Origin: Actinomycetota bacterium
GTDB taxonomy: Bacteria > Actinomycetota > Thermoleophilia > Gaiellales > Gaiellaceae
NCBI GenBank assembly: GCA_013696185.1
Contig: JACCZA010000164.1
Span: 1 to 7,689 of the forward strand
Direction of reading: 5' to 3'
DNA length: 7,689 nucleotides
The notes under the pieces were generated by a model. That model was not told the DNA's origin, did no database searches, and worked only from the letters and a program-made list of their open reading frames with translations. The position numbers were made by a program, and so were the translations under genes. Shown one piece after another: positions 1 to 5,465 of the stretch; position 1 is the first letter of the stretch, and each line of letters begins with the position of its first letter.

Positions 1-801
1 GCGCTCGCCGCCTGGCTCGGGCGGGCTCCGGGGACCGCATCGACGGACGAGCTCGAGCGGTACCTCGGCACCCTGCGCACCGACGGCCGCTCGGCCGCGA
101 CGATCGCCCGCCGTGCCGCGGCCGCGCGCGCCTTCTTCGGCCACCTCGTGCTGCTCGACCTGCGGCGAGACAACCCCGCGGCGGCGCTCATCCTGCCCCG
201 ACGGACACGGCGCCTACCGCGCACCCTCTCGGTCGGAGAGGCCGAGCGACTGATCGAGGCGGCCGTCGGCGTCACGCCGCGCGGGCTGCGAGATCGGGCG
301 CTCGTCGAGCTCCTGTACGGGGCCGGCCTGCGCGTCTCCGAGGCGGTCGGCCTCGACCGGAGCGGCGTCGATCTCGAGAGCCGCCTCGTCCGCTGCCTCG
401 GCAAGGGGGACAAGGAGCGGATCGTCCCGATCGGACGACAGGCGACCGATGCGCTGCGCCGCTACCTGGCCCGCGGCCGGCCGCACCTCGACCGCCGCAA
501 CCGCCCCGACCTCTTCCTGAACGCGCAGGGCGGCGCGCTCACGCGGGCCGGCGCGTTCCTGATCCTGCGCCGGCTAGCGGCGAAGGCGGGACTCGAGCCC
601 GAGCGCGTGCACCCGCACCTGCTACGGCACTCCTTCGCGACGCACCTGCTCGAGGGAGGCGCCGACCTCCGCAGCGTCCAGGAGCTGCTCGGCCACGCCG
701 ACCTCGCGACCACGGAGCTCTACACCCACGTCTCCGACCGCCGCCGCCGCGAGCTCTACTTCGCAGCGCACCCCCACGCCAAGCGCAGCAAGGGCTCCTG
801 A
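1..801 (+). CDS. xerD: Xer-type tyrosine recombinase, 5' end cut off by the window
   Basis: Site-specific recombinase of the XerC/XerD family, which resolves chromosome dimers at dif by cutting DNA through a phosphotyrosine. The frame is open from base 1, so the first GTG (148) is internal and the gene begins upstream; 266 residues are visible. Visible residues 1-60 look like the helical SAM-like core-binding domain, and 75-260 like the catalytic domain. The full catalytic set is present: R111 (GLRVSE), K135 (GKGDKER), H206 and R209 (HLLRH), H232 (LLGHA) and nucleophile Y241 (ELYTHV). Spacing matches E. coli XerD, implying about 37 missing residues. The ADLR and YTHVS motifs and the HPHA ending lean towards XerD, but XerC or a phage-type integrase is not excluded. 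An intact active site and no visible mobile-element genes favour a housekeeping role. Confidence 0.9.
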   Translation, partial: ALAAWLGRAPGTASTDELERYLGTLRTDGRSAATIARRAAAARAFFGHLVLLDLRRDNPAAALILPRRTRRLPRTLSVGEAERLIEAAVGVTPRGLRDRALVELLYGAGLRVSEAVGLDRSGVDLESRLVRCLGKGDKERIVPIGRQATDALRRYLARGRPHLDRRNRPDLFLNAQGGALTRAGAFLILRRLAAKAGLEPERVHPHLLRHSFATHLLEGGADLRSVQELLGHADLATTELYTHVSDRRRRELYFAAHPHAKRSKGS

Positions 802-832
802 GCGAGACCCCCCATCCCGCGCAGCCATGAGA

Positions 833-857
833 GGGGACTGTCCCTGGGGCGTGTCCC
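833..857. repeat. Tandem imperfect 12-bp repeat with a palindromic core
   Basis: Two 12-bp units lie one base apart: GGGGACTGTCCC at 833-844 and GGGGCGTGTCCC at 846-857, matching at 10 of 12 positions. The first contains a perfect interrupted palindrome, GGGAC-T-GTCCC (834-844). It lies 32 nt downstream of the recombinase stop, in noncoding sequence. Small GGGAC/GTCCC palindromes resemble REP-type intergenic elements, but no copy number can be seen from one window. An operator is an alternative. Confidence 0.4.
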
Positions 858-896
858 GATCAGGCTTTCATTGATGGATCAGCGAGTGGCGCTCAT

Positions 897-928
897 GGCC
901 GGAGGGCGATTCATTCGCCCGGGAGGCC
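897..928. repeat. Intergenic inverted repeat (hairpin)
   Basis: An inner perfect 6-bp stem GGGCGA/TCGCCC (904-909 with 915-920) closes a 5-nt loop TTCAT. Outer GGCC/GGCC arms (897-900 with 925-928) add 4 bp beyond a small internal loop. There is no T tract on either strand, so a classical terminator is not shown. It could still end the recombinase transcript, or be a dispersed palindromic repeat like the one at 833-857. Confidence 0.4.
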
Positions 929-977
929 AACCAACTGTGTCAGAACAGCGAGCTCTGTCAGGGAAGGGGGGCCGCGG

Positions 978-998
978 GGGGAAACCGCAGGTTTCCCC
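978..998 (-). terminator. Hairpin just after the HEAT gene, probable terminator
   Basis: A perfect 9-bp stem GGGGAAACC/GGTTTCCCC (978-986 with 990-998) closes a 3-nt loop (GCA). Two more G-C pairs (974-975 with 999-1000) form if two bases bulge. On the minus strand it starts 3 nt after the TAG stop of the HEAT-repeat gene, the position expected for a terminator of the citrate synthase-HEAT transcript. No U tract follows, as is frequent in high-GC actinobacteria. It could also stop read-through from the recombinase on the plus strand. Confidence 0.55.
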
Positions 999-1001
999 GC
1001 G

Positions 1002-1499
1002 CTACCTTCCGCGCGCCTTCTGCGTCAGCTCGGCTGCCACCTTCTTCGCGGCCGCACGCAGCTCGCGCTCCTGGTCGTCGTCGTCGCCGATCCCGCTCAG
1101 GAGGACGATCGAGTCGCGCTGCGGCGAGCCGTGTCTGAGGGCGATGACGGCGAGGCGTCGCACTGCGGCGTTCGGATCGCTGTTGACGAGCGCGTGCAGC
1201 AGCGGGCGAACGCCGTTGACGTCGCCCGGGTGGTCGCGTGCGAGCAGCTCGAGCGAGAGGAGGGCCGAGCCGCGGCAGGCCGGGGCCTCGTCCTCGAGCC
1301 CGCGCCGCAGCAGCTCGAGCTTCTGACGGAAGCGGAACTGCCCGATCGCGCGATATGCGACAGCCCGCTCCCGGTAGTCGCGGCTCCGTGCCGCGCCTTC
1401 GAGCTCGTCCTCCCACTGGGCGCGGAGGCGCGAGAGCGCACGCTCGTCCCCGCTGTCGGCGAGTGCCCCGGCCTGCGCCCCGGCCTGCGCGAGGCTCAA
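1002..1499 (-). CDS. Small HEAT-repeat protein, translationally coupled to citrate synthase
   Basis: A 165-residue helical, probably cytoplasmic protein. After a charged Ala-rich N-terminus (1-38), residues 41-125 form about two or three HEAT-like helix pairs: RERAVAYRAIGQF, then ACRGSALLSLELLARD, then NAAVRRLAVIALRHGS. An acidic turn (GIGDDDDQE) and a last helix (146-158) follow. HEAT repeats are protein-binding scaffolds; no catalytic motif is seen, so the partner is unknown. The open frame extends further upstream inside citrate synthase, but the TTG at 1499-1497 overlaps the citrate synthase stop as TTGA, the usual sign of coupled translation, and the longer N-terminus is Pro/Arg-rich shadow sequence. 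No strong Shine-Dalgarno precedes the TTG. A link to citrate synthase is suggested only by position. Start moderately sure; fold likely. Confidence 0.7.
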   Translation of the reverse strand: MSLAQAGAQAGALADSGDERALSRLRAQWEDELEGAARSRDYRERAVAYRAIGQFRFRQKLELLRRGLEDEAPACRGSALLSLELLARDHPGDVNGVRPLLHALVNSDPNAAVRRLAVIALRHGSPQRDSIVLLSGIGDDDDQERELRAAAKKVAAELTQKARGR

Positions 1500-2590
1500 C
1501 TCGGGACGGGGGCGCCGTCCACGGCCGAGGCCGGGCGGCTCGCGGGGCCCACGTACTGCGCCGAGGGGCGGATGAGGCGGCCGGTCCGCTTCTCCTCGAG
1601 GACGTGCGCCGACCAGCCGGCAACCCGAGCGCACGCGAACATCGCCGGGGAGAGCGGCGGCGGGATCTCGGCGATGTCGAGCACCACCGCGGCCCAGAAC
1701 TCGACGTTCGTTGCGAGCACGCGGTCGGGCTGGCGCGCGCGCAGCTCGGCCAGCGCCGCCTGCTCGAGCTCCTCCGCCACCTCGACCCGCGAGGAGCCGA
1801 GGTCGCGCGCGGTCTGACGCAGGAGGCGGGCCCGCGGATCCTCGGCGCGGTACACGCGGTGACCGAAGCCCATCACCCGCTCACCCCGGTCGAGCAACTC
1901 GCGCACGTAGCGCTCCGCGTCGCCCGAGGCGGCGACCGCGTCGAGCATGGGCAGCACGCGCGCCGGCGCCCCGCCGTGAAGCGGCCCGGAGAGCGCGCCC
2001 ACCGCAGCCGACAGCGCGGCACCGCAGTCGGCACCGGTCGAGGCGACGATGCGGGCGGTGAAGGTCGAGGCGTTCAGGCCGTGCTCGGCCGTGCAGATCC
2101 AGTAGGTGTCGAGCGCGGTGACGTGCCTCGGGTCCGCTTCGCCGCGCCAGCGGAGCAGGAACTCCTCGGCGGCGCTCTCGCCTCGGGCGATCGTCTCCTC
2201 GGGCACCGGCTCGGCGTCGCCCCGAGCGGACTGGGCCACGATCGAGATCATCGTCGCCGAGAGGCGCGCCAGATCGTGTTGTGCCTGCTCCTCGTCGATG
2301 TCGACGAGCTTCTCGAGCCCCCACTCCGCAGAGAGGTGCGCCGTCGCGCTCTGGAGATCCGAGGGAGCGTCTCCCGTCGGGTGCTCGAGGCGATAGGGCT
2401 CGGGGCCCGGCATGCCGGGCTCGAAGGTCTCGTCGACGAGGAGGCCCCAGACCTTCTCGTAGGGAACGGCTCCGACGAGCTCCTCGATGTCGACTCCGCG
2501 GTAGCGGAGGGAGCCACCCTCGCGGTCCGGCTCGGCGATCGAGGTCTGGAACGCGACGACGCCCTCGAGACCCGGCTTGAAGTCGCTCAC
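1496..2590 (-). CDS. gltA: Citrate synthase (CitA-like, about 364 residues)
   Basis: Condenses oxaloacetate and acetyl-CoA to citrate, the entry step of the TCA cycle. The N-terminus has the type II signature LRYRGVDIEEL (28-38). The two active-site histidines lie in AEHGLNAST (H170) and GPLHGGAP (H205). GFGHRVYR (241-248) and RTGRLIRP (335-342) supply oxaloacetate/citrate-binding residues, and RVAGWSAHVLE is the usual C-terminal helix. The third catalytic residue, normally Asp in a NVDFYSG motif, is Glu here (NVEFWAA, E297). Length, NVEFW and the C-terminal motifs resemble actinobacterial CitA-type enzymes as I recall them. A 2-methylcitrate synthase cannot be excluded, but the TCA neighbours favour citrate. 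The GTG at 2590 is chosen because a TANNNT box sits 7 nt before it, and because the frame upstream is only the antisense of isocitrate dehydrogenase. A HEAT gene overlaps its stop. Confidence 0.93.
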   Translation of the reverse strand: MSDFKPGLEGVVAFQTSIAEPDREGGSLRYRGVDIEELVGAVPYEKVWGLLVDETFEPGMPGPEPYRLEHPTGDAPSDLQSATAHLSAEWGLEKLVDIDEEQAQHDLARLSATMISIVAQSARGDAEPVPEETIARGESAAEEFLLRWRGEADPRHVTALDTYWICTAEHGLNASTFTARIVASTGADCGAALSAAVGALSGPLHGGAPARVLPMLDAVAASGDAERYVRELLDRGERVMGFGHRVYRAEDPRARLLRQTARDLGSSRVEVAEELEQAALAELRARQPDRVLATNVEFWAAVVLDIAEIPPPLSPAMFACARVAGWSAHVLEEKRTGRLIRPSAQYVGPASRPASAVDGAPVPS

Positions 2591-2624
2591 GGCGCTGAAT
2601 CTACCTGGACCCCCCGGCCCCCAA
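2591..2624 (-). promoter_or_regulatory. Leaderless promoter of citrate synthase
   Basis: On the minus strand TAGATT (2603-2598) fits the actinobacterial -10 consensus TANNNT. Exactly 7 nt (CAGCGCC) separate it from the GTG, so transcription should begin at or within a base or two of the start codon. No Shine-Dalgarno lies at proper spacing. A possible -35 is TTGGGG (2624-2619) with a short 15-nt spacer; this part is weak. Confidence 0.55.
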
Positions 2625-2644
2625 GCGCGGTAGAGTGCCGCGCC
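2606..2644 (+). promoter_or_regulatory. Leaderless promoter of the isocitrate dehydrogenase operon
   Basis: TAGAGT (2631-2636) fits TANNNT and lies 8 nt before the GTG at 2645, again predicting a start of transcription at the start codon. No Shine-Dalgarno is present. TGGACC (2606-2611) is a possible but poor -35 with a 19-nt spacer. It is divergent from the citrate synthase promoter, with the two -10 boxes 27 nt apart. Confidence 0.55.
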
Positions 2645-3736
2645 GTGGCACACCAGGTGACACTCATCCCCGGGGACGGCACGGGCCCAGAGCTGGCGGA
2701 AGCGACGCGCCGCGTGCTCGAGGCGACCGGGGTCGAGCTCGAGTGGGACGTCCAGCACGCCGGCACCGACGTGATGGACGAGAACGGCGGCAATCCGCTG
2801 CCCGAGCACGTGCTGGAGGCGATCAGGCGCACGGGCGTGGCCCTCAAGGGGCCGATCACGACGCCGGTCGGCGGCGGCTTTCGCTCGGTCAACGTCGGCC
2901 TGCGCAAGCTGCTCGACCTCTACGGCCAGGTGCGCCCCTGCAAGACCTATCCCGGCGTGCGCACGCGCTTCGAGGACGTCGACCTCGTCGTCATCCGCGA
3001 GAACACCGAGGACCTCTACGCGGGGATCGAGTACGAGGAGGGCACAGACGACGCCCTCGAGCTGATCGAGTGGATCGGGCGACACGGCGGCACCGTCCGC
3101 ACCGATGCCGGCATCTCGATCAAGCCGATCTCGATCACGGGCACGCGGCGGATCGTCCAGTTCGCCTTCGACTACGCGCGCCACAGCGGCCGCCGCAAGG
3201 TCACGGCGGTGCACAAGGCCAACATCATGAAGTTCTCGGACGGGCTCTACCTGCGCGTCGCCCGCGAGGTGGCGGAGGAGAACGACGACATCGAGTTCGA
3301 CGACCGGATCGTGGACAACATGTGCATGCAGCTCGTGCAGCGGCCGGAGGAGTACGACGTCCTCGTGCTGCCGAACCTCTACGGCGACATCCTCTCCGAC
3401 CTCTGCGCTGGAATGATCGGCGGGCTCGGGCTCGCGCCCGGCGCGAACTTCGGCGACGAGGTCGCTGTGTTCGAGCCGACGCACGGCTCGGCGCCGAAGT
3501 ACGCGGGCCAGAACAAGGTGAACCCGATGGCGATGATGCTCTCGGGGATGCTGATGCTGCGCCACCTGGAGGAGACCGAGGCCGCCGACCGGCTCGAGCG
3601 CGCGATCGCCGAGGTGATCGCCGAGGGCAGGAGCGTCACCTACGACATGAAGCGCTCGCGCGACGACCCGACCGCGGTCGGGACGAGCGAGGTCGCAGAC
3701 GCGATCGTCGAGCACATGCAGGTCGCCGTCTCGTGA
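2645..3736 (+). CDS. icd: Isocitrate dehydrogenase, short form with NADP-type cofactor residues
   Basis: Oxidatively decarboxylates isocitrate to 2-oxoglutarate. The 363 residues start with the family signature VTLIPGDGTGPE (5-16). Isocitrate-binding residues S81, N83, R87, R97 (SVNVGLR...VRP), R118 and Y125 (RENTEDLYAGIE) keep E. coli Icd spacing. K191 (HKANIMKF) is catalytic, and D248/D252 (YGDILSD) bind the metal. Length and the RENTEDLY motif resemble NAD-dependent and homoisocitrate-type enzymes. However, the five positions that set NADP preference in E. coli (K344, Y345, V351, Y391, R395) are all kept as K285, Y286, V292, Y333 and R337, so NADP use is likely. The GTG at 2645 sits 8 nt after a -10 box. 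The frame stays open far upstream, but that is antisense to citrate synthase. The last codon and TGA overlap the malate dehydrogenase start (GTGA). Confidence 0.95.
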   Translation: MAHQVTLIPGDGTGPELAEATRRVLEATGVELEWDVQHAGTDVMDENGGNPLPEHVLEAIRRTGVALKGPITTPVGGGFRSVNVGLRKLLDLYGQVRPCKTYPGVRTRFEDVDLVVIRENTEDLYAGIEYEEGTDDALELIEWIGRHGGTVRTDAGISIKPISITGTRRIVQFAFDYARHSGRRKVTAVHKANIMKFSDGLYLRVAREVAEENDDIEFDDRIVDNMCMQLVQRPEEYDVLVLPNLYGDILSDLCAGMIGGLGLAPGANFGDEVAVFEPTHGSAPKYAGQNKVNPMAMMLSGMLMLRHLEETEAADRLERAIAEVIAEGRSVTYDMKRSRDDPTAVGTSEVADAIVEHMQVAVS

Positions 3737-4665
3737 GCGGGCGGCGCAAGGTGACGGTGGTCGGCGCGGGGAACGTCGGCGCGACCTGTGCCCAGGAGCT
3801 GGCGCGGCGCGACTACGCCGACGTGGTGCTCGTCGACATCAAGGAGAACCTGCCGCAGGGCAAGGCGCTGGACATGAACCAGGCGGCGGCGGTGCTCGGC
3901 TACGAGCCGGGGATCGTCGGCTCGAACGGCTACGGTGAGACCGCCGGCTCGGAGGTGGTTGTGATCACGGCCGGCCTGCCCCGCTCGCCGGGGATGAGCC
4001 GGGACGACCTCGTCACCACGAACGAGCGGATCGTGCGCTCGGTCACCGAGGCGGCGATGGCCGAGTCGCCCGACGCCATCCTCCTCGTCGTCTCGAACCC
4101 GCTCGACGCCATGTGCCACGTCGCCCGGAGCGCGTCGAGCTGGCCCAAGGAGCGCGTGTTCGGCATGGCGGGCATCCTCGATACCGCGCGCTTCTCGGCG
4201 TTCATCGCCTGGCAGACCGGGACGTCTGTCAAGGACGTGACCGCGATGGTGCTCGGCGGCCACGGCGACCAGATGGTGCCCGTCGTCTCCGCGACGACGG
4301 TGGGCGGCGTGCCGCTGCGGCGCCTCGTCGCCGACGAGGCGATCGAGGCCATGGTCGAGCGGACGCGAAAGGGCGGCGGCGAGATCGTCAACCTGCTCGG
4401 TACGTCGGCCTGGTATGCCCCCGCGGCGGCGGCCGCGCAGATGGTCGACGCCATCGTGCTCGACGAGAAGCGGCTGCTGCCCTGCACCGCCTACCTGGAG
4501 GGCGAGTACGGCATCGAGGGCCTCTACATGGGCGTGCCGGTCAAGCTCGGCGCGGCCGGGATCGAGGAGATCGTCGAGCTCGATCTGAGCGAGGCCGAGC
4601 AGGAGGCCATGCGCGCCTCGGCCGAGGCCGTGCGCGACGTCGTCTCCGTGCTCTCGGGCTCCTAG
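3733..4665 (+). CDS. mdh: Malate dehydrogenase, LDH-like type
   Basis: Interconverts malate and oxaloacetate with NAD, feeding the divergently read citrate synthase. The 310 residues begin with a Rossmann motif VVGAGNVGAT (9-18). D35 (LVDI) at the end of beta-2 indicates NAD rather than NADP. The substrate loop is GLPRSPGMSRDDL: R84 at the specificity position marks malate rather than lactate dehydrogenase, which has Gln there. R90 is the loop arginine, N122 lies in SNPLD, D150/R153 in ILDTARF, and H177 in GGHGDQMVP is the catalytic base. The GTG start overlaps the isocitrate dehydrogenase stop (GTGA), which implies coupled translation in one operon, so no independent promoter is expected. 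The SDR follows 10 nt after its stop. Confidence 0.95.
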   Translation: MSGRRKVTVVGAGNVGATCAQELARRDYADVVLVDIKENLPQGKALDMNQAAAVLGYEPGIVGSNGYGETAGSEVVVITAGLPRSPGMSRDDLVTTNERIVRSVTEAAMAESPDAILLVVSNPLDAMCHVARSASSWPKERVFGMAGILDTARFSAFIAWQTGTSVKDVTAMVLGGHGDQMVPVVSATTVGGVPLRRLVADEAIEAMVERTRKGGGEIVNLLGTSAWYAPAAAAAQMVDAIVLDEKRLLPCTAYLEGEYGIEGLYMGVPVKLGAAGIEEIVELDLSEAEQEAMRASAEAVRDVVSVLSGS

Positions 4666-4670
4666 GGAGG
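4665..4670 (+). promoter_or_regulatory. Shine-Dalgarno site deciding the SDR's TTG start
   Basis: GGGAGG starts on the last base of the malate dehydrogenase TAG stop and lies 5 nt before TTG at 4676. It is the clearest ribosome binding site in the window and supports the TTG start over any later codon. It contrasts with the genes at 2590, 2645 and 5466, which have none. Confidence 0.75.
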
Positions 4671-4675
4671 CGGCG

Positions 4676-5419
4676 TTGGAGCTCGACCTCCAGGGGCGCA
4701 CCGCGATCGTCTGCGGCGCCTCGGCGGGCATGGGCCTCGCCATCACCGAGTCGCTCTCGGCCGAGGGCGCGAACGTGGCGATGTTCGCGCGCCGCCGGGA
4801 CGTGTTGACGCGTGAGGCCGAGCGCCTGGGTGCCCTCGCGGTGCGCGGCGACCTGACGAACCACGCCCACCTAAAGGGCCTCGTCGACCGGACGATCGAG
4901 GCCTTCGGCGGGATCGACATCCTCGTCAACAACGGCGGCGGCCCGCCGCGCGGGCCCGCGCGCGCACTCGACGCCGAGGCGCTCGTCGGCGCCGTCGAGC
5001 TCCTGCTCGTGTCGGCCGTGCACCTGACCGGCCTCTGCCTGCCGCACCTCGAGCGGAGCGGCCACGGGCGCGTGATCACGATCACGTCGAGCTCGGTGCG
5101 GGAGCCGATCGACGGCCTGGCGCTGTCGAACGCGGTGCGGCCGGGGGTGATCGGCTGGGCGAAGACGCTTGCCCGCGAGGTCGGCCCGGCGGGGATCACC
5201 GTCAACTCGATCGCGCCGGGCAGGATCGACACCGAGCGGCTCGCCGAGGTCTACCCCGACGGCCCGAGCGAGTCCGACCTCGCGCCGATCCCGCTGCGGC
5301 GCCTCGGCACGCCCGCCGAGATCGGGGACGTCGTCTGCTTCCTCGCCTCCGACCGGGCGGCGTACGTGACCGGCGCCGTGATCCCGGTCGACGGCGGGCT
5401 CACGCGCGGCCTGCTGTAG
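4676..5419 (+). CDS. Atypical short-chain dehydrogenase/reductase with degraded catalytic tetrad
   Basis: A complete 247-residue SDR-fold protein, third in the isocitrate/malate dehydrogenase operon. The Rossmann glycine motif is CGASAGMG (13-20); R39-R41 (FARRR) after beta-2 would suit NADP; NNGGG (85-89) replaces the usual NNAG; PGRIDT (181-186) and the C-terminal VDGG (238-241) are typical. The active site is not: S138 (ITSSS) is kept, but the usual Tyr and Lys of YxxxK are S151 and R155 (SNAVR), and the conserved Asn is probably H116 (VHLTG). This resembles the subgroup described as BKR-like SDRs lacking a perfect tetrad, often annotated as 3-oxoacyl-ACP reductase. Whether it catalyses a redox reaction is doubtful, and the substrate is unknown. 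The rest of the domain is intact, so this is not a decayed gene. Confidence 0.88.
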   Translation: MELDLQGRTAIVCGASAGMGLAITESLSAEGANVAMFARRRDVLTREAERLGALAVRGDLTNHAHLKGLVDRTIEAFGGIDILVNNGGGPPRGPARALDAEALVGAVELLLVSAVHLTGLCLPHLERSGHGRVITITSSSVREPIDGLALSNAVRPGVIGWAKTLAREVGPAGITVNSIAPGRIDTERLAEVYPDGPSESDLAPIPLRRLGTPAEIGDVVCFLASDRAAYVTGAVIPVDGGLTRGLL

Positions 5420-5453
5420 CGCCCGGGCACGCGACCCGGAAGGCAGCTGGCTC

Positions 5454-5465
5454 TATGCTCGGCAG
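5454..5465 (+). promoter_or_regulatory. -10 box of the PDZ protease gene, near-leaderless
   Basis: TATGCT (5454-5459) fits TANNNT and lies 6 nt (CGGCAG) before the GTG at 5466, so the transcript would have at most a couple of leader bases. No Shine-Dalgarno and no convincing -35 are seen. This separates the protease from the TCA operon ending 46 nt upstream, although read-through is possible. Confidence 0.5.

Noticed and set aside
1..801. Recombinase as a mobile-element or integron integrase with an att site in the downstream spacer
   Set aside because: No integron-specific insert, tRNA, cargo or att-like duplication is seen; sequence and spacing match a housekeeping Xer protein.
802..1001. 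CRISPR array or small RNA in the palindromic spacer
   Set aside because: Only two 12-bp units without regular spacers, and no promoter-terminator pair for an RNA.
871..1326. 151-residue plus-strand open frame starting with ATG in the spacer
   Set aside because: Mostly antisense to the HEAT gene, Ser/Arg-rich, and it reads through the palindromes and hairpin; no ribosome site or motif.
1238..2644. Long plus-strand open frame running in phase into isocitrate dehydrogenase, as if giving an 832-residue protein
   Set aside because: It is the antisense of citrate synthase and the HEAT gene, Arg/Ala/Pro-rich without domains; high GC removes stop codons. The conserved protein begins at 2645.
2591..3715. 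Minus-strand open frame upstream of citrate synthase, as if extending it to 739 residues
   Set aside because: It is the antisense of isocitrate dehydrogenase; the conserved citrate synthase sequence begins right at the GTG at 2590, after a -10 box.
3640..5232. 530-residue minus-strand open frame opposite malate dehydrogenase and the SDR
   Set aside because: No recognisable motif, His/Arg/Ala-rich shadow of well-supported plus-strand genes.
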